Source: DATLXU01 sp035575515 (lineage in GTDB: Bacteria; Acidobacteriota; Blastocatellia; UBA7656). From it: a DNA stretch of 13,193 nucleotides. The translations under genes and the position numbers were made by a program. Every line of letters starts with the position of its first letter. Position 1 is the stretch's first letter. The notes beneath the pieces were generated by a model. The model searched no databases and was not told the DNA's origin. It saw nothing but the letters and a program-made list of their open reading frames with translations. The stretch lies in NCBI GenBank assembly GCA_035575515.1, contig DATLXU010000069.1, positions 1 to 13,193 of the forward strand, read 5' to 3'. Below are positions 1-6,506 of this stretch, piece after piece.

Positions 1-210
1 AGGTTCAGTCCTCAAAGCGCATCAGGCACAAGATGGTCATCAGTTGCGGCTGTGTGAAAGTGTGCTTGGAGAACTTGCTGCGGTAAGCAGGCAGCACCTC
101 TTGCATCACTTGCATGGCCGTGCGAGCAAACAATACGAGACTAACTTCAGCCATCGCGATCACCTCGAAAGGTATCGTGCGGCTGTAAAACTCAGGATGT
201 CAACAGAGCC
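1..210 (-). mobile_element. IS5-family insertion sequence, partial (runs off left edge)
   Basis: This is one end of an insertion sequence read on the minus strand. Starting at 210 and going leftwards, the minus strand begins GGCTCTGTTGACATC, which resembles the terminal repeats of the IS903/IS5 type (GGCT-TGTTGA shared, recalled from memory). A transposase start codon follows about 55 bp inside at 154. The rest of the element lies outside the window, so the second terminal repeat and the target duplication cannot be seen. The boundary at 210 is also where a neighbouring transposase frame loses its family-like sequence, which supports it as an insertion junction. The family assignment is fairly secure; the exact end base is inferred. 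Confidence 0.6.
5..154 (-). pseudogene. IS5-type transposase, N-terminal fragment ending in a nonsense codon
   Basis: From an ATG at 154 the minus strand encodes 49 residues, with the segment SKFSKHTFTQPQLMTILCLM at about residues 26-45. This is the typical N-terminus of IS5-family transposases, upstream of the DDE catalytic domain. A GAGGTGA ribosome-site-like stretch lies about 4-10 bases before the ATG. The frame reads FED, then TGA at 7-5, then a Thr codon. Family members usually have FEDW followed by T at this place, so TGA probably replaces TGG (Trp). If real, the copy is dead, or was read through or sequenced wrongly. Only 4 bases remain beyond the stop, so continuation of the frame cannot be checked here. 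Confidence 0.6.
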
Positions 211-710
211 GGCTTATGTTTAGGCTGTTCGACACCATCGATTATGAAGGTCAATTCGGGATAAGCTTCCCGAAATTCTTCAATCGAACCGATGCGCTTT
301 TTTCGACCTTCGTGCTCGGCTACGGGCAGCGAGAAGATGCGCTTGAGAGCGCGTTCGGGGGTTGGCAAGACCGATTCGATGATCGGGCGCATTTGCTGAA
401 TGTTGCGACAGATGACGCTCTTGTTTGAGGCTTTGAATAAGAACGTCATGAACTCTTGCGTGAGATAAAGGCGATAGTAGACCAAAAGCATCAGCGAACG
501 ATTGGCCAGGTTATTGTTGAAGGCACGGCCAGCGCCAGCGGCACGCTGACGAACTTCAGCCGTGCGGACAGTTTTGAGCTTGCGCTCGGCATCAAGCTTG
601 AGGAAGGCTTGCTCGAATTGTGGCAGCAGTTCTTGAAAGGTGTGCAAGTGCATACCAGTGACCGACAAAAAGAGTTTGGGCCTGCGGGCGAGTTTGGTAT
701 AAAAGTCCAT
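192..710 (-). pseudogene. Transposase with DDE_Tnp_4-type N-terminal half, interrupted
   Basis: Translated from the ATG at 710 (GAGG lies about 7-10 bases upstream; an alternative ATG at 746 has no better site), this is the N-terminal helix-turn-helix half of a DDE_Tnp_4-like transposase. It begins MDFYTKLARRPKLFLSVTGM and ends with FIIDGVEQPKHK. The Asp of the IDGVEQP motif should be the first catalytic Asp of the DDE triad. The second Asp and the Glu are absent. After the Lys codon the frame enters the neighbouring insertion sequence and stops at 192-194, so the last five or so residues are junction-derived. The product cannot be an active transposase. The family call is good; the subgroup is uncertain. 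Confidence 0.75.
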
Positions 711-770
711 AAGATACCTCGTCGTCAAACTTTGCCTTGTCATCACTTATTGCGCAACAGGTTTAATTAA
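211..770 (-). mobile_element. Second IS5-family element, truncated remnant
   Basis: This remnant contains the 5' part of a transposase gene of a different IS5 subgroup from the element at 1-210. On the minus strand its likely outer end lies near 760-770, where CCTGTTGCGCAATAAG may be the start of the terminal repeat, bordered by an AT-rich TTTAATTAAATTAA stretch. Several IS5 subgroups insert at T/A-rich targets. Its other part is missing: similarity stops at 211, exactly where the neighbouring element's repeat begins. The outer end is a guess from composition and position, not from a matched inverted repeat. Confidence 0.5.
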
Positions 771-781
771 ATTAATGTCGC

Positions 782-1549
782 ATGCGGCTGAGCTACATAA
801 TCATCTTCAGCTTGCTCGGGAGCGTTGGTGCGCTGACCGGCGCGGGGCTGTTGCTCGCCTTCCCCAAATCATATTACCAGTTCAAAATCCCCTTTCTCGC
901 TTATGCCGTAGGGACGCTTCTTGGGAGCACCTTCATAGGGCTTCTCCCTGAGGCCATAGAGCAGGGGCGTCCCGAGTCTGTCTGCCTGGCGGCGCTTGCG
1001 GGGATATTTATCTTCTTTTTTCTGGAAAAAATCCTGCGGCTTCCGCACAGACATGGTCACGCGGACCAACAGGGGGATCATCTTGGAAGACATCACGAGG
1101 TACATCCCGTGGGAACGCTCATACTTATCGGAGACACCTTCCATAATTTCGTTGACGGGGTTGTAATCGCTACGGCCTTTTCGTCCTCAGTTCCGCTTGG
1201 CATGCTTACCTCTCTTGCCGTGATCGCGCATGAAATCCCGCAGGAGTTGAGCGATTTCGTCATCTTGCTTCAAAGCAGATGGAGCTCTCGCAGGGCGTAC
1301 TGGATGAACTTCCTGTCGTCTCTGGGTACTCCGACAGGGGCTATGCTCGGATACATATCCTTGCAGATCATCGCGCCTAATCTGCCATTCGTCCTGGCGG
1401 TGGCCGCCGCGAGCTTTCTTTACGTAGCAATGGCAGACCTCGCTCCCATCCTTCATCACGAGGCAGGCTTTAGGAGAAGCCTGGTGCAGTTTGCTGGTCT
1501 GCTGCTCGGGGCAGGGACGATATTCTTACTTAATGTGATTCTTGGATGA
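782..1549 (+). CDS. ZIP-family divalent metal transporter
   Basis: This 255-residue inner-membrane protein belongs to the ZIP family, which moves Zn2+, Fe2+ or similar ions into the cytoplasm. About seven or eight hydrophobic helices are visible. The metal-site motifs of the two core helices are present: HNFVDG at 121-126 and HEIPQE at 150-155. A histidine-rich loop lies at 89-108 (HRHGH...HHEVH), the usual variable cytoplasmic metal-sensing loop between helices 3 and 4. An in-frame TAA at 773-775 limits the start, leaving ATG 782 as the first usable codon. No good ribosome site precedes it, only an AT-rich stretch beside the end of an IS remnant. The gene converges on the Clp-like ATPase gene. 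Metal specificity cannot be read from the sequence. Confidence 0.9.
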   Translation: MRLSYIIIFSLLGSVGALTGAGLLLAFPKSYYQFKIPFLAYAVGTLLGSTFIGLLPEAIEQGRPESVCLAALAGIFIFFFLEKILRLPHRHGHADQQGDHLGRHHEVHPVGTLILIGDTFHNFVDGVVIATAFSSSVPLGMLTSLAVIAHEIPQELSDFVILLQSRWSSRRAYWMNFLSSLGTPTGAMLGYISLQIIAPNLPFVLAVAAASFLYVAMADLAPILHHEAGFRRSLVQFAGLLLGAGTIFLLNVILG

Positions 1550-1772
1550 GAAAGTCACTGCCGGTCTACGCAGGTTGCGAGATTTGATCAACAGAAATAA
1601 GATATATTTTTTGTAGGATCATTTACTCCTTATCATCACTGGGTTTTTGTATGGCTGTGGAATAACAATTAGTCAATGAGATCCGCTGCATCCAGTCGAG
1701 AATAATTACGAGCACACCCGCGACTATCGCAAGGGGGCCGGCCTGAATAAAAGCGCACGCATAGATTATCCA
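1550..1772. other. Convergent intergenic region with an in-frame extension of the ATPase frame
   Basis: This 223-bp gap lies between the 3' ends of the ZIP gene and the ATPase gene. I see no clear hairpin-plus-T-run terminator. An AT-rich stretch (ATATATTTTTTG near 1601-1613) and a perfect GGCCGGCC palindrome at 1736-1743 are present. On the minus strand the ATPase frame stays open for 49 codons after its TAA stop (1772 down to 1626). This extension includes the hydrophobic run PLAIVAGVLVIIL and ends at TAA 1625-1623. It has no ATG start ahead of the hydrophobic run, so I do not call it a gene. Confidence 0.4.
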
Positions 1773-2927
1773 TTATAGAATGGAGCGTCTGTTGCCCATG
1801 CCACCGTAACCTGCCTTCCCAAAATTCGCCCATGGAAGCCCGTTGTTCCGCATGAAATTAATGGCACTATTTGAGTATGCGGTTTTATCTAGGAAGAAAT
1901 CGAGCCTCCCGCTTTCTTGATCGTAGTCAACAATGACCGCGTCGTTCAACCGCACCTGCCCTGAGACAGACAGGTTTGCCATCGGGTAAACAAGGTGTCG
2001 CTCGATAGCGCGCTTGAGATGGCGTGCGCCATAGCGTAAGTCGGTCCCTTCTGAAAGCAAGAACTCTTTTGCGGACTCTGTGAGTGTAAAATAGAATCGT
2101 TCACCTCCGCCTTCTTCTATCCTGCGCCTGACTTTGTTAAGCTCCAGATCGAGTATCTTGCGCAACTCTTCGTGACTCAGGCTGCGAAATACCGCGATCT
2201 TGTCTATGCGGTTCATAAACTCAGGCGAGAATCTCCTTTTCGCGGCTTCAACCGCCGTCCTGTTAATCTTTCGTTCGAGATCATCATTTGTAAGGCCAGA
2301 GCTTTGGGCCGGCGCAAACCCTATTGCGCCTGTAATAAGCTCACTCATCTCCTTCGCCCCAAGGTTGGAGGTCATAAAGATCATCGTTTGGGAGAAATCA
2401 ACCCGGCGGTTGTCGCCGAGTGTGAGCGTCGCCTTATCGAGTATGCCGAGCAGCAATTGCCACAAAGACTCCGATGCCTTCTCGATTTCATCAAACAGCA
2501 CAAGGGTGAATGGGTCGCGTCTGGTGCGGTACTTGTCAATGTTCTCTTGAGTGAGCAGGGGCGAGGTCTCACGGTGACCGAGGTAGCCCGGCGGCGAGCC
2601 GATGAGCTTCGCTATCTCATGCGAGTGCTGGAATTCGGCGCAGTCTATCTTTATTAATGCGTTGGAGCTACCGAACAGGATTTCGGCGGCTGTCTCGACC
2701 ACATGCGTTTTGCCTGACCCGGTCGGGCCTAAGAATAATAGCGTTCCGAGTGGGCGGGACGGGTCGGCCATTCCGGCGTGGAATACCTGATATAGCGACG
2801 CGAGTGCTCGAACGGCGCCCTCCTGTCCGACTACAAGTGAGCTGAGCCTGGATTCAAATTCAATCCCCGGACCGGCTTTCAGGTCTGGATTCAAGGGAAG
2901 CAACCCCGCTCTTTGTACGCTCGACAT
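1773..2927 (-). CDS. Stand-alone Clp/Hsp100-type AAA+ ATPase (second-module type)
   Basis: This 384-residue protein is a single AAA+ module plus the Clp D2-small C-terminal domain, probably a cytoplasmic protein-unfolding or remodelling ATPase. Visible motifs are Walker A GPTGSGKT (67-74), the pore loop GYLG (114-117), Walker B LVLFDEIEK (142-150), sensor 1 TSN (186-188), the arginine finger in FSPEFMNRID (R240) and sensor 2 GAR (300-302). Compared with ClpA, ClpB or ClpC (about 750-860 residues) it lacks the N domain, the first ATPase module and the ClpB middle domain. Between sensor 1 and the arginine finger lies IGF (202-204), where ClpA/ClpC carry the ClpP-docking loop. The last 35 residues are Gly/Asn-rich and not family-like. 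The start is supported by AAGGAGGG seven bases upstream. The gene is divergent from the prs operon. Confidence 0.88.
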   Translation of the reverse strand: MSSVQRAGLLPLNPDLKAGPGIEFESRLSSLVVGQEGAVRALASLYQVFHAGMADPSRPLGTLLFLGPTGSGKTHVVETAAEILFGSSNALIKIDCAEFQHSHEIAKLIGSPPGYLGHRETSPLLTQENIDKYRTRRDPFTLVLFDEIEKASESLWQLLLGILDKATLTLGDNRRVDFSQTMIFMTSNLGAKEMSELITGAIGFAPAQSSGLTNDDLERKINRTAVEAAKRRFSPEFMNRIDKIAVFRSLSHEELRKILDLELNKVRRRIEEGGGERFYFTLTESAKEFLLSEGTDLRYGARHLKRAIERHLVYPMANLSVSGQVRLNDAVIVDYDQESGRLDFFLDKTAYSNSAINFMRNNGLPWANFGKAGYGGMGNRRSIL

Positions 2928-2934
2928 ATAAATA

Positions 2935-2942
2935 CCCTCCTT
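2935..2942 (-). promoter_or_regulatory. Ribosome binding site of the Clp-like ATPase gene
   Basis: On the minus strand AAGGAGGG lies seven bases before the ATG at 2927. It is a near-perfect Shine-Dalgarno sequence and fixes the start of the ATPase gene. Confidence 0.8.
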
Positions 2943-3564
2943 ATGTCTCCCTGCCTCAGGCCGATTAAGCCAGGCGCATTCTTGCTCATTTCAGACTTGG
3001 TCACAAGCTGATCTCGCCCGTGACGGTAAGCCACACGGCGATCAGGCAGCGGTCCGGTCTATCCGATCCGGAGTTGATTAACCGATGTGCAAGTCTAATG
3101 CCAGCGATTCCGTCACGAGTGCCCCGAAGGTCTGAGGCCATTTCCGGCGGAACCCTCACGGGCTGTATAGCGCCAGCTACTAAGCCTTCTCCCTGTCGCG
3201 GGTGTAGAGGCATGCTCGCGCAGCCACTTCCGCGAAGATCCAGCCGGCGGCTTGGCTGCCACCGATGCACCTTTGACGATGTGTAAAATCCCACATGCAA
3301 TACGTGAATCTTCTCAATCAATCGGCGATTCCTGACGGCAAACGAAGCAGATAGTGAAAGGCACTTCAGTTGCGTGCAAAATATTATTGGGGGCTGTGCA
3401 CGAGTGTGGCCGGGCCGTAGCAGCTCAGGATAGGTCTGAGGCTGCGATGAGCCTTTTATCAAGTCGAATCGGGACGCGCACCATCGTCTTCACGCCATGA
3501 AGAGAATAGTCAACATAGGCCGCGCCTCATATCTGTTAGAAGGGAGTAGAGCGATGGGAAGGCT
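2943..3564. other. Divergent intergenic region, no defensible gene
   Basis: The gap between the divergent ATPase and PRPP synthase genes is about 640 bp and should hold the promoters of both. A 153-codon minus-strand frame (3462-3001) and an 88-codon plus-strand frame (3020-3286) overlap here. Their Arg/Ser/Pro/Cys-rich translations resemble no family I know and neither has a good ribosome site, so I treat them as chance. A short dyad, ATGTG-N8-CACAT, sits at 3279-3296 and could be an operator. No convincing sigma-70 or sigma-54 promoter stands out. The region is large for a bacterial intergenic space and may contain a decayed gene. Confidence 0.4.
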
Positions 3565-3568
3565 TTGA
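3554..3568 (+). promoter_or_regulatory. Four-codon leader frame overlapping the prs TTG start
   Basis: The best ribosome site ahead of prs (AGAAGGGAG, about seven bases spacing) serves ATG 3554, which is out of frame with prs and reads Met-Gly-Arg-Leu-stop. The TGA stop overlaps the in-frame prs TTG as TTGA, the usual geometry for translational coupling. It could equally reflect a one-base deletion in the T run, because one extra T would join the two frames. Confidence 0.3.
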
Positions 3569-4536
3569 CCGGTCGTTGGCCGAAGTCTATGGGTGAAGCG
3601 GTGATAAGAGATTTCACCATCTTTGCCGGGACGTCTGTGCCGGCCCTTGCCGCCGCAGTCGCGCGAGAGCTTGGCGTGCAACTGGGCGCGCGCAGAATCG
3701 AGCGCTTCCCCGATGGCGAAACATGGGTCGGGCTTGACGAACCTGCCCGCGGACGCGACGTGTTCGTACTGCAATCCACCTCGCCGCCAGTGAATGAGAA
3801 TCTGGTCGAACTGCTCGCCTTCGCAGATGCTTGCCGCCGCGCGGCAGCCGAGCGCATTATCGCCATAATTCCTTACTTCGGCTACGCTCGCCAGGATAAG
3901 CGCCACGGGCGGCGCGAGCCGATAACGGCGAGTATGGTGGCGCTGCTACTACAGGCCGTCGGCATTGACCACGTCGTCACTTTGGACCTCCACACGCCGC
4001 AGATTGAAGGCTTCTTTCATATCCCCGTAGATAATCTTTCTGCAGTCGCAACGCTGGCAGCCGCAATCAGCGGTCGTATGCCAACAAACGCGGTGGTTGT
4101 ATCGCCCGATGCGGGCCGGGTAAAGACGGCAGCCCAATACGCGCACAAACTTGGAGCGTCGGTTGCGGTATTGCATAAGCAGCGTGTGAGCGGGACAGAG
4201 ACCAAAGTTACACACCTCGTGGGCGATGTCCGTGACCGGCCCTGCCTGATTATTGACGACATGATCTCTACCGGCGGCACGATTGCCGAAAGCATCGAAG
4301 CCCTGCTCAAAGCCGGCGCGAGGCCGGAGATTACTGTCGCGGCGACACACGGGGTTTTTGTCGAAGGGGCGCGGGACAAACTCAGCCATGAGGCTGTGCG
4401 CGAAGTGCTTGTGACCGACAGTGTCTCGATCAATTCACAGGGTTGGCCGCAATTAAAGGTGATCTCGATTGCGCTGGTCATCGCGATGGCAATTCGGCGG
4501 TTTACGGCAGTAGGGTCGGCGAATGATTTGCGCTGA
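3565..4536 (+). CDS. prs: Ribose-phosphate pyrophosphokinase (PRPP synthase)
   Basis: This enzyme transfers pyrophosphate from ATP to ribose 5-phosphate to make PRPP, the donor for nucleotide, His, Trp and NAD synthesis. Counting from the TTG at 3565, family hallmarks are FPDGE (48-52), PYFGYARQDKR (103-113), REPITA (117-122), DLHTPQIEGFF with the catalytic-site His (141-151), the catalytic-loop Lys (about 205) and the PRPP motif LIIDDMISTGGTI (228-240). The C-terminus is complete, as in the usual 310-320-residue enzymes. The start is uncertain: TTG 3565, ATG 3589 and GTG 3601 are in frame. GTG 3601 gives the most family-like N-terminus, but none has a strong ribosome site. It is first in an eight-gene run and probably feeds the phosphoribosyltransferase encoded next. 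It may be a second, stress-linked copy rather than the housekeeping one. Confidence 0.92.
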   Translation: MTGRWPKSMGEAVIRDFTIFAGTSVPALAAAVARELGVQLGARRIERFPDGETWVGLDEPARGRDVFVLQSTSPPVNENLVELLAFADACRRAAAERIIAIIPYFGYARQDKRHGRREPITASMVALLLQAVGIDHVVTLDLHTPQIEGFFHIPVDNLSAVATLAAAISGRMPTNAVVVSPDAGRVKTAAQYAHKLGASVAVLHKQRVSGTETKVTHLVGDVRDRPCLIIDDMISTGGTIAESIEALLKAGARPEITVAATHGVFVEGARDKLSHEAVREVLVTDSVSINSQGWPQLKVISIALVIAMAIRRFTAVGSANDLR

Positions 4537-4576
4537 CAATCAAGGATGACTTCTTTGAGAGAGAAAAGACTGGGAA

Positions 4577-4582
4577 AGGAGG
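4577..4582 (+). promoter_or_regulatory. Ribosome binding site deciding the phosphoribosyltransferase start
   Basis: AGGAGG directly abuts one ATG (4583) but lies six bases before a second in-frame ATG (4589). Only the second has workable spacing, so 4589 is taken as the start. Confidence 0.75.
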
Positions 4583-4588
4583 ATGGTT

Positions 4589-5251
4589 ATGGAGAGGCGA
4601 CTAAGAGACCGTACAGAGGCGGGACGCCTGCTGGCACAGAAGCTTGAGGCTTATGCCAATCGGACTGACGTGGTCGTTTTAGCATTGCCACGAGGCGGCG
4701 TGCCGGTAGCCTACGAGATTGCCAGAAGGCTCAAGGCCCCCCTCGACGTATTCATAGTGCGAAAACTGGGCGTGCCATGGAATGAGGAGCTGGCAATGGG
4801 CGCGATCGCCTCAGGCGGTGTGCGCGTGCTCAAGGATGATGTGGTGAAAAGCCTCAGAATCACCGAGGAAGAGATTGCCTCGGTCGAAGCGAAGGAGCGA
4901 AAAGAGCTGGAGCGGCGCGAGAGGGTCTACAAAGGAAACCGCCCCGCGCCTGATGTGCGGGGGCGCACCGTCATCCTGGTCGATAATGGCGTGGCAACCG
5001 GAACCACAATGTTGGCCGCGATAGCTGCTCTCAAAAAGCTTGGCCCTGCCCGGATTGTGGTCGCCGTTGCGGTGGCGCCTCGCTCAACCTACGAGGAGCT
5101 GAAGGCGGTGGCGGACGAGGTGGTTTGCCTCAAAACGCCTGAAATCTTCTACGCCCTAAGCATGTGGTACGAGAACTTCGCTCAGACCACAGACGCAGAA
5201 GTCCAGGATCTGCTTGCGCGCGCGGCGCGAGACATATCTGTTGCCGCTTGA
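4589..5251 (+). CDS. Phosphoribosyltransferase family protein
   Basis: This is a type I phosphoribosyltransferase-fold protein of 220 residues. These enzymes move the phosphoribosyl group of PRPP to a base or other acceptor, or act on phosphoribosyl groups in reverse. The PRPP-binding motif VILVDNGVATGTTM lies at about residues 128-141, at the end of a beta strand as expected. N-terminal landmarks are LALPRGGVPVAYEIA (about 31-45) and FIVRKLGVPWNEELAMGAIA (55-74), typical of a subgroup often found beside stress genes and with unknown acceptor. A charged helix (about 90-115) forms the hood region. The gene is 52 bp after the PRPP synthase gene, so substrate supply and use are adjacent. The acceptor base cannot be predicted from the sequence. 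Confidence 0.88.
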   Translation: MERRLRDRTEAGRLLAQKLEAYANRTDVVVLALPRGGVPVAYEIARRLKAPLDVFIVRKLGVPWNEELAMGAIASGGVRVLKDDVVKSLRITEEEIASVEAKERKELERRERVYKGNRPAPDVRGRTVILVDNGVATGTTMLAAIAALKKLGPARIVVAVAVAPRSTYEELKAVADEVVCLKTPEIFYALSMWYENFAQTTDAEVQDLLARAARDISVAA

Positions 5252-5320
5252 ATCTCCGGCGTGAGTGACAGACAAATTCATAGGGTTGTAAGACCCCGAA
5301 ACTGTAAAGGAGTTGACAAT

Positions 5321-6481
5321 ATGAATAAAGGACTGGCGCTGATTGCAAGTGCAGGCATAGGGGCTGGGCTGATGTATATATTCGACCCGGACCGGGGACG
5401 TCGCCGCCGGGCGCTGGCGCGCGACAAAGTGATTCATGTAGTGAATAAGACTGGCGACGCTTTAGGAAAGACTTCGAGAGACCTGAGCAATCGAGTAACC
5501 GGACTTGTAGCCGAGGCGGAATCGCTCTTTAAGAGAGATAAAGTATCCGATGAAACGCTGGTCAAGCGTGTACGGTCACGCCTCGGAAGGGTTGTGTCAC
5601 ACCCCGGTTCAATCGAAGTTATGGCGAGCGATGGTCTCGTAACTTTGAGCGGGCCGATTCTGGCCAGCGAGGTTGATGATCTGCTCAAGTGCGTGTTAGC
5701 GGTCCGCGGGGTGAAAGGCATGGTTGATAATCTTGATGTGCACGTGGATCCTGATGGTGTGCCGGGGCTGCAAGGAGGGCGGCCGAGGCCCGGCATGAGG
5801 TGGGATGTGTTGCAGACCAATTGGTCTCCGACGACAAGACTGCTTGCAGGCATTGCAGGAGGCGCGCTCATAGCCTACGGTGTAAAGCGACGTGGGATCA
5901 TCGGGGGTCTGTCGGAGCCGCTGGGGATAGCCATCTTGTCGCGGGCGCTGACGAACCTTGAGATGAAGCGTCTGGTGGGCATCGGAGCCGGGCCTGACGC
6001 TGTGCATATCGAAAAGACGATCAACATCGCCGCGCCGGTTGACATGGTCTTTGATCTGTGGACTCACCACGAGAAGTTCCCGCAGTTCATGTCGAGGGTG
6101 CGAGAGGTCAGGCCCATCGGGGAAGGCCGCTATCACTGGGTCGTGGCTGGCCCTCTGGGAGTGTCGGTCGAGTGGGACGCGGAGATAACCAAACTGGTGC
6201 CCAATCAATTGCTGGAGTTTAGAAGCCTTGAGGGGTCAGCCATTGAGCAGCGAGGCACTATTCATTTTCAGCCTGTCTCCCAGAACGAAACCTCTGTTGA
6301 CATTAAGCTGTCCTACACTCCTCCGGCTGGCGCTGTAGGCCATCTCGTAGCAATGCTTTTCGGCACCGACCCGAAGAGCGAGATGGATGAGGATCTCATG
6401 CGGATGAAATCGTTCATTGAGACAGGGAAAATACCGCATGACGCGGCGCAGAAGGCTGCTCGCGGCGGTGCGCTCCATTAG
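5321..6481 (+). CDS. Membrane-anchored BON domain / SRPBCC (cyclase/dehydrase-like) fusion protein
   Basis: The protein has 386 residues. The N-terminus has a short glycine-rich hydrophobic helix (4-20) followed by FDPDRGRRRR (21-30), a signature common in bacterial BON proteins near the membrane. A BON domain spans about 76-141, with the conserved IEVMASDGLVTLSG strand-turn-strand. BON domains are thought to bind phospholipid surfaces. One or two hydrophobic glycine-rich segments follow (about 172-208). Residues 228-368 form an SRPBCC/polyketide-cyclase-like domain starting with the typical EKTINIAAPVDMVFDLW and including FPQFM, and probably bind a lipid or other hydrophobic ligand. The start at 5321 is set by AAAGGAG eight bases upstream; a GTG at 5261 would extend it but lacks such a site. 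A role in envelope maintenance under stress is inferred. Confidence 0.85.
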   Translation: MNKGLALIASAGIGAGLMYIFDPDRGRRRRALARDKVIHVVNKTGDALGKTSRDLSNRVTGLVAEAESLFKRDKVSDETLVKRVRSRLGRVVSHPGSIEVMASDGLVTLSGPILASEVDDLLKCVLAVRGVKGMVDNLDVHVDPDGVPGLQGGRPRPGMRWDVLQTNWSPTTRLLAGIAGGALIAYGVKRRGIIGGLSEPLGIAILSRALTNLEMKRLVGIGAGPDAVHIEKTINIAAPVDMVFDLWTHHEKFPQFMSRVREVRPIGEGRYHWVVAGPLGVSVEWDAEITKLVPNQLLEFRSLEGSAIEQRGTIHFQPVSQNETSVDIKLSYTPPAGAVGHLVAMLFGTDPKSEMDEDLMRMKSFIETGKIPHDAAQKAARGGALH

Positions 6482-6506
6482 TGGCCTGACACGGCGGAAT
6501 GAGGCT

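Noticed and set aside
216..770. Two plus-strand ORFs (216-428 and 456-770) opposite the transposase.
   Set aside because: They are antisense shadows of a recognisable transposase frame.
3001..3462. 153-codon minus-strand ORF between the ATPase and prs genes.
   Set aside because: No ribosome site, low-complexity Arg/Ser/Pro-rich translation, overlapped by a similar plus-strand frame and no family resemblance.
3560..3570. CTTTGAC after AGG resembles the programmed +1 frameshift site of prfB.
   Set aside because: A +1 shift from ATG 3554 leads to a frame that stops soon after (TGA near 3591). The prs frame would need a -1 shift, so the likeness is coincidental.
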